DNA of 13,287 bases, taken from assembly GCA_964529445.1 (NCBI GenBank), contig CAZGWJ010000074.1, positions 1-13,287 of the forward strand. The letters are read 5' to 3'. This document shows positions 6,211 through 12,455 of the stretch, in pieces (within the stretch, counting starts at the first letter, position 1; each line of letters opens with the position of its first letter). Source of the stretch: CAZGWJ01 sp964529445. GTDB lineage: Bacteria > Oederibacteriota > Muellerivitia > Muellerivitales > Muellerivitaceae. Position numbers and translations under genes: made by a program. The notes beneath the pieces were generated by a model. That model was given only the letters and a program-made list of their open reading frames with translations, did no database searches and was not told the origin of the DNA.

Positions 6211-7815
6211 TCAAAGGTTGCGGCGCCTGAAATAGACGAACGTGCCGGCTGCGAGGATGCCGAAGGGCAGGAGGATGAGCGCAAGGACCTTCACGACGTT
6301 GATGCCCACGTTGGAGAGGCTCATCATGCGCTGCTCCTCCTCCTTGGGGCGGATGGAGATCTTGTTCTCCTGCATGGCCAGCCAGTTGACGGCGTTCACG
6401 GCCAGGTCGAAGTTGCCGGGCGCCTGGGCCATGGCGTTGGTCAACCAGGAGGAACCCCCGACGACCACCAGGCGGCTTACGGTCTCCGGCGACTCCACGG
6501 GACTCCATTCGCTGGCGGCGGCCATGGGGACGGGCCCCTTGAGATCGCCCCCGGGGTTGTAGACCGGTTTCTTATCGGTGAAATTGGTCTCCCCCCAACC
6601 TTCGGCGGTCGTCTCAAGGAGGATCACCGTCTGGGCCTTGTCCAGGGCCGGGGACAGGGTCGTGACGCTCCGGGTATAAGGCATGACGCTGAACACCTTG
6701 GATTCCGAAAGCTTCTCGACGATGGGATGGAAACGGTACTGCGGTATGACCGCCAGGAGGTCGGGAAAGGCGAAGCTGGTCTTGTCGATGACCACGTTGT
6801 CACCCAGGCGGATGCCGTAGTCCTGGAGGAGCGGCTGGAAGGCGTCGGCGGGGACGCGGGGATCGATGGCGAGAAGGAACTTCCCGCCCTTCTTCATCCA
6901 TTCCCGGATGACCTCACCCTCCTTCGGGGAGAATCCGCGCTGAGGACCGAGGGATGCCAACACCGCACAATCGGCCGGGATCTTCGCATCCTTTAGGAGG
7001 TTGACGCTTTTGATGGCATAATTGGACTTCTCCAGCATGTCCTTCACGCTGTTCAACCCCTCGGGCTGGGGACTCTGGATCTCCTTCTCACCATGACCCT
7101 CGGTGAGATAGAGCACCTTCTGGGTCTCATCCATCATGGTCATCAGGGCCGAGGTGAAGGCCGCCTCACCCTGGAACTTGGGAACGGGCCGACGTCCCTC
7201 GAACGCATAGGTGACGTAATCGCGCTGAAGGACATCCTTGCGGTTCTTGTCGCTCTCGAAGACCACCACATTCAGTTCCCGGATGTTGAAGCGCCGTGCC
7301 TCCGACGGGCTCTTGTCCACGTTCACCGTGCGGAACTTGATCTTCCGGCATTCCTTGGCGTACTCCTCCAGCAGGGCCTGTGCCCGCGCCACCTCCGGCA
7401 GGGTGCCCTTCCTTTGCGTCAGGAAGAGGGTCACGTGGACGTCGTTCTTGAGGCGTTTCATGACGTCCCGGGTCTGCTCCGAGAGACTGTAGACCTTGTT
7501 GGAGGTCAGGTCCCAACGCAGGGGATGCCGCTGGACGATGTAGTTGACGGCACCCAGGATGCAAAGCATGGAAAGGCCCACCGTGACGAGGCCGGCCCGG
7601 ACCCGGGTCGAGCGCCGGCGCCCCGTCTCGCGCACCTCCCCCAGGTTAGCGGCCAAGAACAGCAGGAGGAGGACCGTTCCCAGCACGAGCAGGAGGAGAC
7701 TCCACCACCGGGTGTCGTTGTAGATGGAGATCGAAAGGATGCCGGCGATCGTCAGGCCGGCCCCGCCATAGGATAGCCACGCATTGCGTTCGCGAAGGGC
7801 CAGGAGGGTCTTCAT
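6211..7815 (-). CDS. GldG-family ABC transporter auxiliary protein
   Basis: The 534-residue protein has three N-terminal hydrophobic segments (about 13-31, 37-55, 72-91), a long soluble region and a C-terminal membrane span (505-528) ending in RRRNL. Right after the third span is WDLTSNKVYSLS (101-112), the characteristic GldG-family entry motif, and the region 120-480 matches the layout of the ABC-type uncharacterised transport domain, including YLTEGHGE (236-243) and NFDLAVNAVNWLA (468-480). In Bacteroidota GldG works with GldA and GldF and is needed for gliding; elsewhere the role is unknown. The ATG at 7815 has GAGG seven bases upstream and lies 1 bp after the permease stop, so co-translation is likely. 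The large domain probably faces the periplasm. Confidence 0.87.
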   Translation of the reverse strand: MKTLLALRERNAWLSYGGAGLTIAGILSISIYNDTRWWSLLLLVLGTVLLLLFLAANLGEVRETGRRRSTRVRAGLVTVGLSMLCILGAVNYIVQRHPLRWDLTSNKVYSLSEQTRDVMKRLKNDVHVTLFLTQRKGTLPEVARAQALLEEYAKECRKIKFRTVNVDKSPSEARRFNIRELNVVVFESDKNRKDVLQRDYVTYAFEGRRPVPKFQGEAAFTSALMTMMDETQKVLYLTEGHGEKEIQSPQPEGLNSVKDMLEKSNYAIKSVNLLKDAKIPADCAVLASLGPQRGFSPKEGEVIREWMKKGGKFLLAIDPRVPADAFQPLLQDYGIRLGDNVVIDKTSFAFPDLLAVIPQYRFHPIVEKLSESKVFSVMPYTRSVTTLSPALDKAQTVILLETTAEGWGETNFTDKKPVYNPGGDLKGPVPMAAASEWSPVESPETVSRLVVVGGSSWLTNAMAQAPGNFDLAVNAVNWLAMQENKISIRPKEEEQRMMSLSNVGINVVKVLALILLPFGILAAGTFVYFRRRNL

Positions 7816-7816
7816 G

Positions 7817-8539
7817 TCAGGTCCTCTTCCCTTCCAGCAGTTTCACCGAAAGGAAAAGCCCGATGAAGATGAGACTGCCGAAGTAGACGAGATGGCTGAC
7901 GTCGATGACGCCTCGCATGAAGTCCTCGATGTGGTCGAAGAGGGAGAGGTACTGGAAGATCGCCCCGATGGGGCCCTGGACGCTCTGGGACGCCGCACCG
8001 ATGATCCAAAGCATCAGGAGGATCCCGTAGGCCGACACGGCCGCCACGATCTGGTTCTCGCTGAAGGTCGATGCCAGAAGACCCAGCGAGAAGAAAGCCA
8101 TTCCGACCAGGGCGAACCCCAGGTAATTCGCGAAGAGGACGCCCGGATCGGGATTCCCCGCGTACAGGATGACGAGAAGGTAGAGGAAGGTCGAGGAGAT
8201 CATGGCCACCGCGAAGGAACAGACAGCCAGGTACTTGCCCAGCACCACCTCCCAGAGGGTGACCGGGGAGGTCCGGAGAAGCTCGACCGTCTGGGACTTC
8301 TCCTCCTCGGACCACAGCTTCATGGTGATCATGGGCGTCAGGAAAAGAAGGAGGATGACCGCATTCTGGAAGATGGGGGTCATGCTGGCCACGGGGTAGG
8401 GCGAGACCGCGATGAGGTAGAAGAAATAGCCCACCACGAAGAAGAACACGGACAGCACCACGTAGCCGATGGGCGAAACGAAATAATGCCCGAAATCCTT
8501 GCGGGCGATGGCGAGGACTTTCCGGAGGTCAAGACTCAT
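7817..8539 (-). CDS. ABC-2 type permease, GldF-like
   Basis: The 240-residue integral membrane protein has six hydrophobic segments (about 22-45, 57-76, 101-126, 137-159, 167-187, 214-235). The cytoplasmic loop EEEKSQTVELLRTSPV (78-93) followed by VVLGKYLA is the conserved region of GldF/ABC-2 permeases that contacts the ATPase. The start is ATG 8539, which overlaps the ATPase stop as ATGA and follows AGGAGG by seven bases; a longer in-frame version to 8638 is rejected because it runs into the ATPase gene. It should form the membrane pore with the adjacent ATPase. Direction and substrate are not deducible, although ABC-2 permeases are generally exporters or mechanical machines. Confidence 0.9.
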   Translation of the reverse strand: MSLDLRKVLAIARKDFGHYFVSPIGYVVLSVFFFVVGYFFYLIAVSPYPVASMTPIFQNAVILLLFLTPMITMKLWSEEEKSQTVELLRTSPVTLWEVVLGKYLAVCSFAVAMISSTFLYLLVILYAGNPDPGVLFANYLGFALVGMAFFSLGLLASTFSENQIVAAVSAYGILLMLWIIGAASQSVQGPIGAIFQYLSLFDHIEDFMRGVIDVSHLVYFGSLIFIGLFLSVKLLEGKRT

Positions 8540-9480
8540 TCGGCCGCCTCCTGGGTAGTGAGTTTCAGGAAGACCTCTTCCAGGCTCAAGCCCACAGGCG
8601 TCATCTGGTGGAGGGTCCACTTGTTCTTCGCTACGCAAAGAAAGATCGCATCCTTGACGTCCGACGACCCGTCGGTCGCCACTTCGAAGCGGACCGTCGA
8701 ACGGTTCTCCCGCCCCAGGAGCCTCACGCCGGAAACGCCCTCCAATTTCGCAAGGGCGCTCTCGACCTCCCGGGACGGCCCCTTGACCTCCAGCTCGAGG
8801 TTCTTGCCACCTGCCAGCCGTTGGGAGAGGTTGTCCACGCTGTCGGCGGCCACGACCTTGCCCTGGTCGATGATAACCACCTGATCGCAGGTCTCGGAAA
8901 CCTCCGGAAGGATGTGCGTCGAGAGGATGATGGTCTTCTGACCCGAGAGGGACTTGATGAGTTTGCGGATCTCGAGGATCTGCTTGGGATCCAAACCCCT
9001 CGTAGGCTCGTCCAGGATCAGCACTTCCGGGTCGTTCAGAAGGGCCTGCGCCAGACCCACGCGCTGACGGTACCCCAGCGAGAGGTGCCCGATCAGGCGC
9101 TTGGACATGGGGGCCAAGCCCGTCATCTCGAGGACTTCCCCGATGCGGTCGGCCTTGCCGCTCACAGGGACTTCCTTGATGTCGGCCACGAACCTCAGGT
9201 ACGACATCACGGTCATGTCGAAATACAGGGGAGGCGTCTCGGGAAGATAGCCGATGCGCCGCCGGACCTCCTGGGGGGAATCCAGGACGTCGAAACCGGC
9301 CACCTTCGCGGTCCCTGAATTGGGCGGAAGGGACGTGGTCAGGATGCGCATGGTCGTGGTCTTGCCGGCGCCGTTGGGCCCCAGCAGGCCGAGGATGGCG
9401 CCCTTCGGCACGGTGAAGGACACGTGATCAACCGCCTGGATGGAACCGTATGTTTTGACGAGGTCGTTTACTTCGATCAT
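8536..9480 (-). CDS. ABC transporter ATP-binding protein, GldA-like
   Basis: The 314-residue ATPase has Walker A GPNGAGKTT (34-42), signature LSLGYRQR (133-140), Walker B with LILDEPTRGLD (154-164; D157, E158) and switch H189. The Q-loop region reads GYLPETPPLYFDMT, a form with LPE that I associate with the GldA-type subfamily. A C-terminal extension (about 220-314) resembles the accessory domain of ABC-2 exporter ATPases. ATG 9480 is chosen because homologues begin with MIEV-like residues; the frame stays open upstream to 9603, but that part includes the octamer repeats and has no family similarity. No strong Shine-Dalgarno is seen. It is first in the ABC-permease-GldG-DUF4340 unit, with a predicted leader of about 100 nt. 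Confidence 0.93.
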   Translation of the reverse strand: MIEVNDLVKTYGSIQAVDHVSFTVPKGAILGLLGPNGAGKTTTMRILTTSLPPNSGTAKVAGFDVLDSPQEVRRRIGYLPETPPLYFDMTVMSYLRFVADIKEVPVSGKADRIGEVLEMTGLAPMSKRLIGHLSLGYRQRVGLAQALLNDPEVLILDEPTRGLDPKQILEIRKLIKSLSGQKTIILSTHILPEVSETCDQVVIIDQGKVVAADSVDNLSQRLAGGKNLELEVKGPSREVESALAKLEGVSGVRLLGRENRSTVRFEVATDGSSDVKDAIFLCVAKNKWTLHQMTPVGLSLEEVFLKLTTQEAAE

Positions 9481-9492
9481 CCGGTCAATAAA

Positions 9493-9517
9493 CCCCCAAG
9501 TCCCCAAGACCCCAAGA
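9493..9517. repeat. CCCCAAGN octamer cluster (left arm)
   Basis: Three tandem octamers: CCCCAAGT (9494-9501), CCCCAAGA (9502-9509) and CCCCAAGA (9510-9517). The 16 bases at 9493-9508 recur exactly, inverted, at 9656-9671. The cluster would lie in the 5' leader of the ABC operon mRNA. Confidence 0.85.
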
Positions 9518-9585
9518 GGGGCGGGAACAGCGAAAAATCCCCCTGAACGTCGCGCCATCAACCGACATGACATTTGGACGGAACA

Positions 9586-9613
9586 AATATAGGGAGGTTC
9601 CAATAATTTTCAA
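9586..9613 (-). promoter_or_regulatory. Sigma-70-like promoter of the ABC/GldG operon
   Basis: On the minus strand TTGAAA (9608-9613) and TATATT (9586-9591) are 16 bp apart. The surrounding DNA is AT-rich within a GC-rich region. Predicted initiation near 9579 gives a leader of about 100 nt before ATG 9480. The promoter lies between the two inverted octamer clusters. Confidence 0.6.
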
Positions 9614-9654
9614 GGATTATGGGTTCCGCTCGATCAACTGTTATGCAGCAGTTC

Positions 9655-9671
9655 CCTTGGGGACTTGGGGG
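9655..9671. repeat. CCCCAAGN octamer cluster (right arm, inverted)
   Basis: CTTGGGGACTTGGGGG at 9656-9671 is the perfect reverse complement of 9493-9508 and contains two octamer units. It lies between the chemoreceptor stop and the ABC promoter, so the pair encloses the promoter across 147 bp. Confidence 0.85.
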
Positions 9672-9687
9672 TCAACAACTCAATAAC

Positions 9688-10941
9688 CTAGTCGGCAAAG
9701 GTGGAGGATGCCTCCCGCAAGCGCTGGGCTACTCCTTCCAGTTGATGTGCCGCCGCCACCATGGACTCCATGGATGCCGTCAGTTCCTCGGTCGAAGCCG
9801 AGATCTCCTCGGTGGCCGAAGCATTCTCCTCGGAAACAGCCACGATGTTCGTGATGGCCTCGACCACCTTGCCGGCCTCGTCGGCCTGGCTCTCGAAGGC
9901 CTTAGAGATCTCCTGAACCTGGGCGGCAACCTCCTCGGAAGCCGAACGGATGTCCTTGAGAGCGGCTCCCGCCGTGGCCACCACCGTTCTCCCCTCGACC
10001 GCCTTCTCGGCGCCCGTACTCATGCTGCCGACGACGCCGAGGATCTCCTTCTGGATCTCCCGGATCATGCCGCCGATCTTACCGGCGGCTTCGGCGGACC
10101 CGTCCGCCAGCTTCTTGACCTCCTCGGCCACCACGGCGAATCCCCGTCCGTACTCCCCCGCGCGGGCCGCCTCGATGGCCGCATTCAAGGCCAGGAGGTT
10201 GGTCTGGTCGGCGATGTGCGTGATGACGTCCACGACCTGACCGATGGCCTTCGAACGGGCGCCCAGCTCATTGACCTCCGATGCGGACCGTTGGACCTCC
10301 TCGCTGATGGTATTCATGTGATCCACGGTGCGTTGGACGGCCTGGGCCCCCGCGTCGGAGGCGTTCTTCGAGCGGGCAACGGCTTTCTCGGCCGCGTTCA
10401 ACTGCTCGGCGGACGTCTGGATGGACCCTGCCATGCGGTCGATGATATTGAAGGCCTCCTGGACCTTCGAGGCCTGCTCCTCGGCCCCGCGGGAGATGTT
10501 CTGGATGGTGGTCGAGACTTCCTCGGTGGCCCCGTGCATCTGCTGGATGGTCTGCGTCAACTGCTGAGCCAAGGAGAGGGTCTCCTGGGAGCTCTTCTTG
10601 AGGTGGGCCACCGAGGAGCGCACGGAGCGGATCATCTGGTTGAAATTGCGCGCGAAAACGCCGAAATCCCCGGGGTAGTTCTCGGACACCTGGATCTTCA
10701 GGTCCCCCCGGGAAAGGACCTCCATGGCTTTGGTGAAGTCGTTGAGGGGTTTCAGGATGACCTTCCTCACCACGAAGAGGATCGCGCCGGACAACAGGAC
10801 ACCCATCAGGATGGAAATCGCCGAGAGGGAAATTCCCGACGGTTCCGAGAGTTTCAGGACATAGGGGAAGGCGAGACCGCACACCACGCCGATGAGCGTG
10901 ATGAGGGTATAGAGGACCACCATGGAAGTCCGGTTCTTCAA
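9688..10941 (-). CDS. Methyl-accepting chemotaxis-like protein without a ligand-binding domain
   Basis: The 417-residue protein has two membrane spans (about 8-27 and 36-58) separated by roughly ten residues, then a HAMP-like segment (about 59-112) and a long coiled-coil signalling domain. The conserved hairpin tip IADQTNLLALNAAIEAARAG (243-262) and GRGFAVVAEEVKKLA (266-280) are intact, so binding to CheA/CheW is expected. There is no room for a periplasmic sensor, and no PAS or C-terminal CheR-docking pentapeptide is visible. The start is TTG 10941 with AGGAG six bases upstream; the ATG at 10923 lacks such a site. It is a single gene with ruvB upstream and the ABC unit downstream. It may sense membrane state or another membrane protein; no other che gene is in the window. 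Confidence 0.92.
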   Translation of the reverse strand: MKNRTSMVVLYTLITLIGVVCGLAFPYVLKLSEPSGISLSAISILMGVLLSGAILFVVRKVILKPLNDFTKAMEVLSRGDLKIQVSENYPGDFGVFARNFNQMIRSVRSSVAHLKKSSQETLSLAQQLTQTIQQMHGATEEVSTTIQNISRGAEEQASKVQEAFNIIDRMAGSIQTSAEQLNAAEKAVARSKNASDAGAQAVQRTVDHMNTISEEVQRSASEVNELGARSKAIGQVVDVITHIADQTNLLALNAAIEAARAGEYGRGFAVVAEEVKKLADGSAEAAGKIGGMIREIQKEILGVVGSMSTGAEKAVEGRTVVATAGAALKDIRSASEEVAAQVQEISKAFESQADEAGKVVEAITNIVAVSEENASATEEISASTEELTASMESMVAAAHQLEGVAQRLREASSTFAD

Positions 10942-10950
10942 TTCCCGCTC

Positions 10951-10960
10951 CTGAATTCAG
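10951..10960. promoter_or_regulatory. Palindrome CTGAATTCAG overlapping the chemoreceptor ribosome-binding site
   Basis: A perfect 10-bp palindrome abuts the AGGAG that precedes the TTG start at 10941. It could be an operator or affect ribosome access. It may be chance. Confidence 0.3.
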
Positions 10961-10988
10961 CCGTTTTGTTCAGCTTTTCGTCGTATCG

Positions 10989-11040
10989 GTCATCCCGCCG
11001 AAGGTCCCCTGAACGGGGGAAGGCACCGAGGGATCTCAGG
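10989..11040. repeat. Possible dispersed GTCATCCCG...GGATCTCAGG intergenic element
   Basis: The stretch begins GTCATCCCG, holds CGAAGG, a small TCCCC-TGAACG-GGGGA hairpin (11005-11020) and ends CCGAGGGATCTCAGG. Its framework resembles the GTCATTCTGAGCGNAGCGAAGAATCTC-type repeats that I recall from intergenic DNA of diverse environmental bacteria. Only one copy is present, so the call rests on recollection. Confidence 0.4.
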
Positions 11041-11052
11041 TTTTGCCGTCGT

Positions 11053-11092
11053 CGCTTCCCTTCCTAAACTCCTCATTTCCCATTCCTAATTC
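11053..11092. repeat. GGA-rich octamer-like cluster upstream of the chemoreceptor gene
   Basis: On the minus strand GGA recurs every six to eight bases, read as GAATTAGG, AATGGGAA, ATGAGGAG, TTTAGGAA, GGGAAGCG. A related stretch on the same strand, 11075-11095, is an imperfect direct repeat of 10940-10960 next to the chemoreceptor start. It lies 12 bp downstream of the ruvB stop. Confidence 0.5.
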
Positions 11093-11103
11093 ATCATTGC
11101 CGT

Positions 11104-12156
11104 TCAAAGCAGTGTTCCCTGCGCGCCCGCGGGGGGCGTCAAACCCATATGCCGATAGGCACTCGGTGTGGCCTTGCGCCCCGAAGGGGTCCTCTGCAGG
11201 AACCCGGCCTGCACCAAGAAGGGTTCATAGACATCCTCGACGGTGTCGGGTTCCTCTCCCACCGACATGGCCACGGTTTCGAGACCCACGGGACCTCCGC
11301 CGAACTTGCGAAGAACCGAGTCCAGGATCTGTCGATCCATGCGATCCAGGCCCAATGCGTCCACCTCGAGCATCGTCAGGGCCTGGTCGGCCACATCGCG
11401 GTCGATGAGACCCCTTCCCTTCACCTGGGCGTAATCCCGCACGCGCCGCAGGAGACGGTTGGCGATACGCGGCGTTCCCCGCGAGCGGCGGGCGATCTCG
11501 AGGGCACCCTCCTTCGCGGTCTCCACTTTCAAGACCCGGGCCGACCGCTCGACAATGAGGGCCAATTCCGGAGGCGAGTAGAATTCCAGCCGGTGCGCGA
11601 CCCCGAAGCGGTCGCGCAGGGGAGCACTCACACGGCCGGCTCGCGTCGTGGCCCCGATCAGGGTGAAAGGCGGCAGTTCCAGCCGGATCGAGCGGGCCGT
11701 CGGCCCCTTCCCGATCAAGATGTCGAGCTGGAAATCCTCCATGGCCGGGTAGAGAACCTCTTCGACGACCCTGGGGAGGCGATGCACTTCATCGATGAAC
11801 AAAACGTCGAACGGTTGGAGATTCGTAAGAAGCGCTGCCAGGTCCCCCGCCCGCTCGATGATGGGACCCGAGGTGATCCTCAATTGGGCTCCCATCTCCC
11901 GGGCCACGATGCAAGCCAGGGTGGTCTTGCCCAACCCCGGAGGACCCGAAAGCAGCAGGTGCTCCAGAGGTTCCCTGCGTTTCTTGGCCGCCTGAAGGGT
12001 GATCCCCAGCGACTCCCGAAGGGCGGATTGACCCACGTATTCGGATAGGGTCTGGGGGCGAAGGGAAGTCTCCTCCTCATCGAGGACCTTCTCGCGGCTC
12101 ACAAGCCTCAGGTCCCCGGCATCGTCCCCCTTCGGGGCCGCGGTTCGCTTCTGCAT
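11104..12156 (-). CDS. ruvB: Holliday junction branch migration ATPase RuvB
   Basis: RuvB is the hexameric AAA+ motor that, with RuvA, drives branch migration of Holliday junctions in recombinational repair. The 350-residue protein has Walker A GPPGLGKTT (71-79), Walker B FIDEVHR (D122, E123), sensor 1 GATTRAG (168-174), LRDRFG (180-185, arginine-finger region), sensor 2 GTPRIANRLLRRVRD (227-241) and the winged-helix segment GFLQRTPSGRKAT (318-330). The start is taken as ATG 12156: a promoter -10 box ends seven bases upstream and there is no well-placed ribosome-binding site, suggesting a leaderless message; the in-frame ATG at 12177 lies inside that promoter. The tail after HMGLTPP is slightly extended. 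ruvA and ruvC are not adjacent. Confidence 0.97.
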   Translation of the reverse strand: MQKRTAAPKGDDAGDLRLVSREKVLDEEETSLRPQTLSEYVGQSALRESLGITLQAAKKRREPLEHLLLSGPPGLGKTTLACIVAREMGAQLRITSGPIIERAGDLAALLTNLQPFDVLFIDEVHRLPRVVEEVLYPAMEDFQLDILIGKGPTARSIRLELPPFTLIGATTRAGRVSAPLRDRFGVAHRLEFYSPPELALIVERSARVLKVETAKEGALEIARRSRGTPRIANRLLRRVRDYAQVKGRGLIDRDVADQALTMLEVDALGLDRMDRQILDSVLRKFGGGPVGLETVAMSVGEEPDTVEDVYEPFLVQAGFLQRTPSGRKATPSAYRHMGLTPPAGAQGTLL

Positions 12157-12163
12157 GGCCGGT

Positions 12164-12192
12164 ATTCTACCTTCCATCCCATGACGCGACAA
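12164..12192 (-). promoter_or_regulatory. Sigma-70-like promoter of ruvB (predicted leaderless)
   Basis: On the minus strand TTGTCG (12187-12192) and TAGAAT (12164-12169) are 17 bp apart. Only seven bases separate the -10 box from ATG 12156, so transcription should begin at or next to the start codon. The -35 box overlaps the first unit of the decamer repeat cluster. Confidence 0.6.
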
Positions 12193-12230
12193 CGGCAATG
12201 AACCGCCGATGAACGCCGATTTACGCGGAT
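12190..12230. repeat. Tandem 10-11-mer cluster upstream of ruvB
   Basis: Four imperfect units: CAACGGCAAT (12190-12199), GAACCGCCGAT (12200-12210), GAACGCCGAT (12211-12220) and TTACGCGGAT (12221-12230). The GAACGCNGAT pattern resembles short intergenic repeats that I recall from several unrelated phyla. The cluster touches the ruvB -35 box. Confidence 0.65.
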
Positions 12231-12349
12231 ATGGATGGCAAACGACAAGACGATTCAGCCACCGATGGAGGGGATGGAAACCGATAGGGCATAGACTCCA
12301 GATGGCCGTCGCCGTCTCTGTTTGCCCCATCCGTCATGGTGAGGAAGCC

Positions 12350-12387
12350 CGCCGACCCGCCCTGAGCGAGGCCGAAGGGTAGGCGGA
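12350..12387. repeat. REP-like palindromic element
   Basis: CCGCCGACCC (12350-12359) pairs with GGGTAGGCGG (12378-12387) at nine of ten positions. The intervening part belongs to CCCTGAGCGAGGCCGAAGGG (12361-12380), a framework like the CCCTTCGRC...GCTCAGGG repeats that I recall in many environmental genomes. Its mobility, if any, would need a transposase acting in trans. The rest of 12231-12349 and 12388-12455 shows no gene or clear signal. Confidence 0.55.
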
Positions 12388-12455
12388 TCCTGCGACCAAA
12401 ACCATCTCACTCCGCAGCTATGTCCGTTGCCGTTACCTTCACCTTTCCACACTTT

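Noticed and set aside
9493..9517. Octamer units as a CRISPR array
   Set aside because: Units are 8 bp and directly adjacent, with no spacers and no cas genes.
9481..9603. In-frame N-terminal extension of the ABC ATPase
   Set aside because: The extension reads through the octamer repeats (LGVLGTWG), lacks family similarity and contains the -10 box of the predicted promoter.
10977..10998. GACCGATACG as a flagellar sigma-28 -10 box for the chemoreceptor
   Set aside because: No TAAA-like -35 element is found at the needed distance.
11005..11020. Hairpin TCCCC-TGAACG-GGGGA as an intrinsic terminator for ruvB
   Set aside because: The stem is only 5 bp and no T-run follows on the minus strand.
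9619..11067. Plus-strand frame of 482 codons opposite the chemoreceptor gene
   Set aside because: It mirrors the codon pattern of the MCP gene, giving a low-complexity Leu/Gly/Asp-rich product with no motifs.
12157..12330. In-frame N-terminal extension of RuvB
   Set aside because: It covers the decamer repeats and promoter and is longer than normal for RuvB.
12255..12452. 65-codon minus-strand frame in the dinG-ruvB gap
   Set aside because: It runs through the REP-like palindrome, has no ribosome-binding site or recognisable motif, and has Arg/Gly-rich composition.
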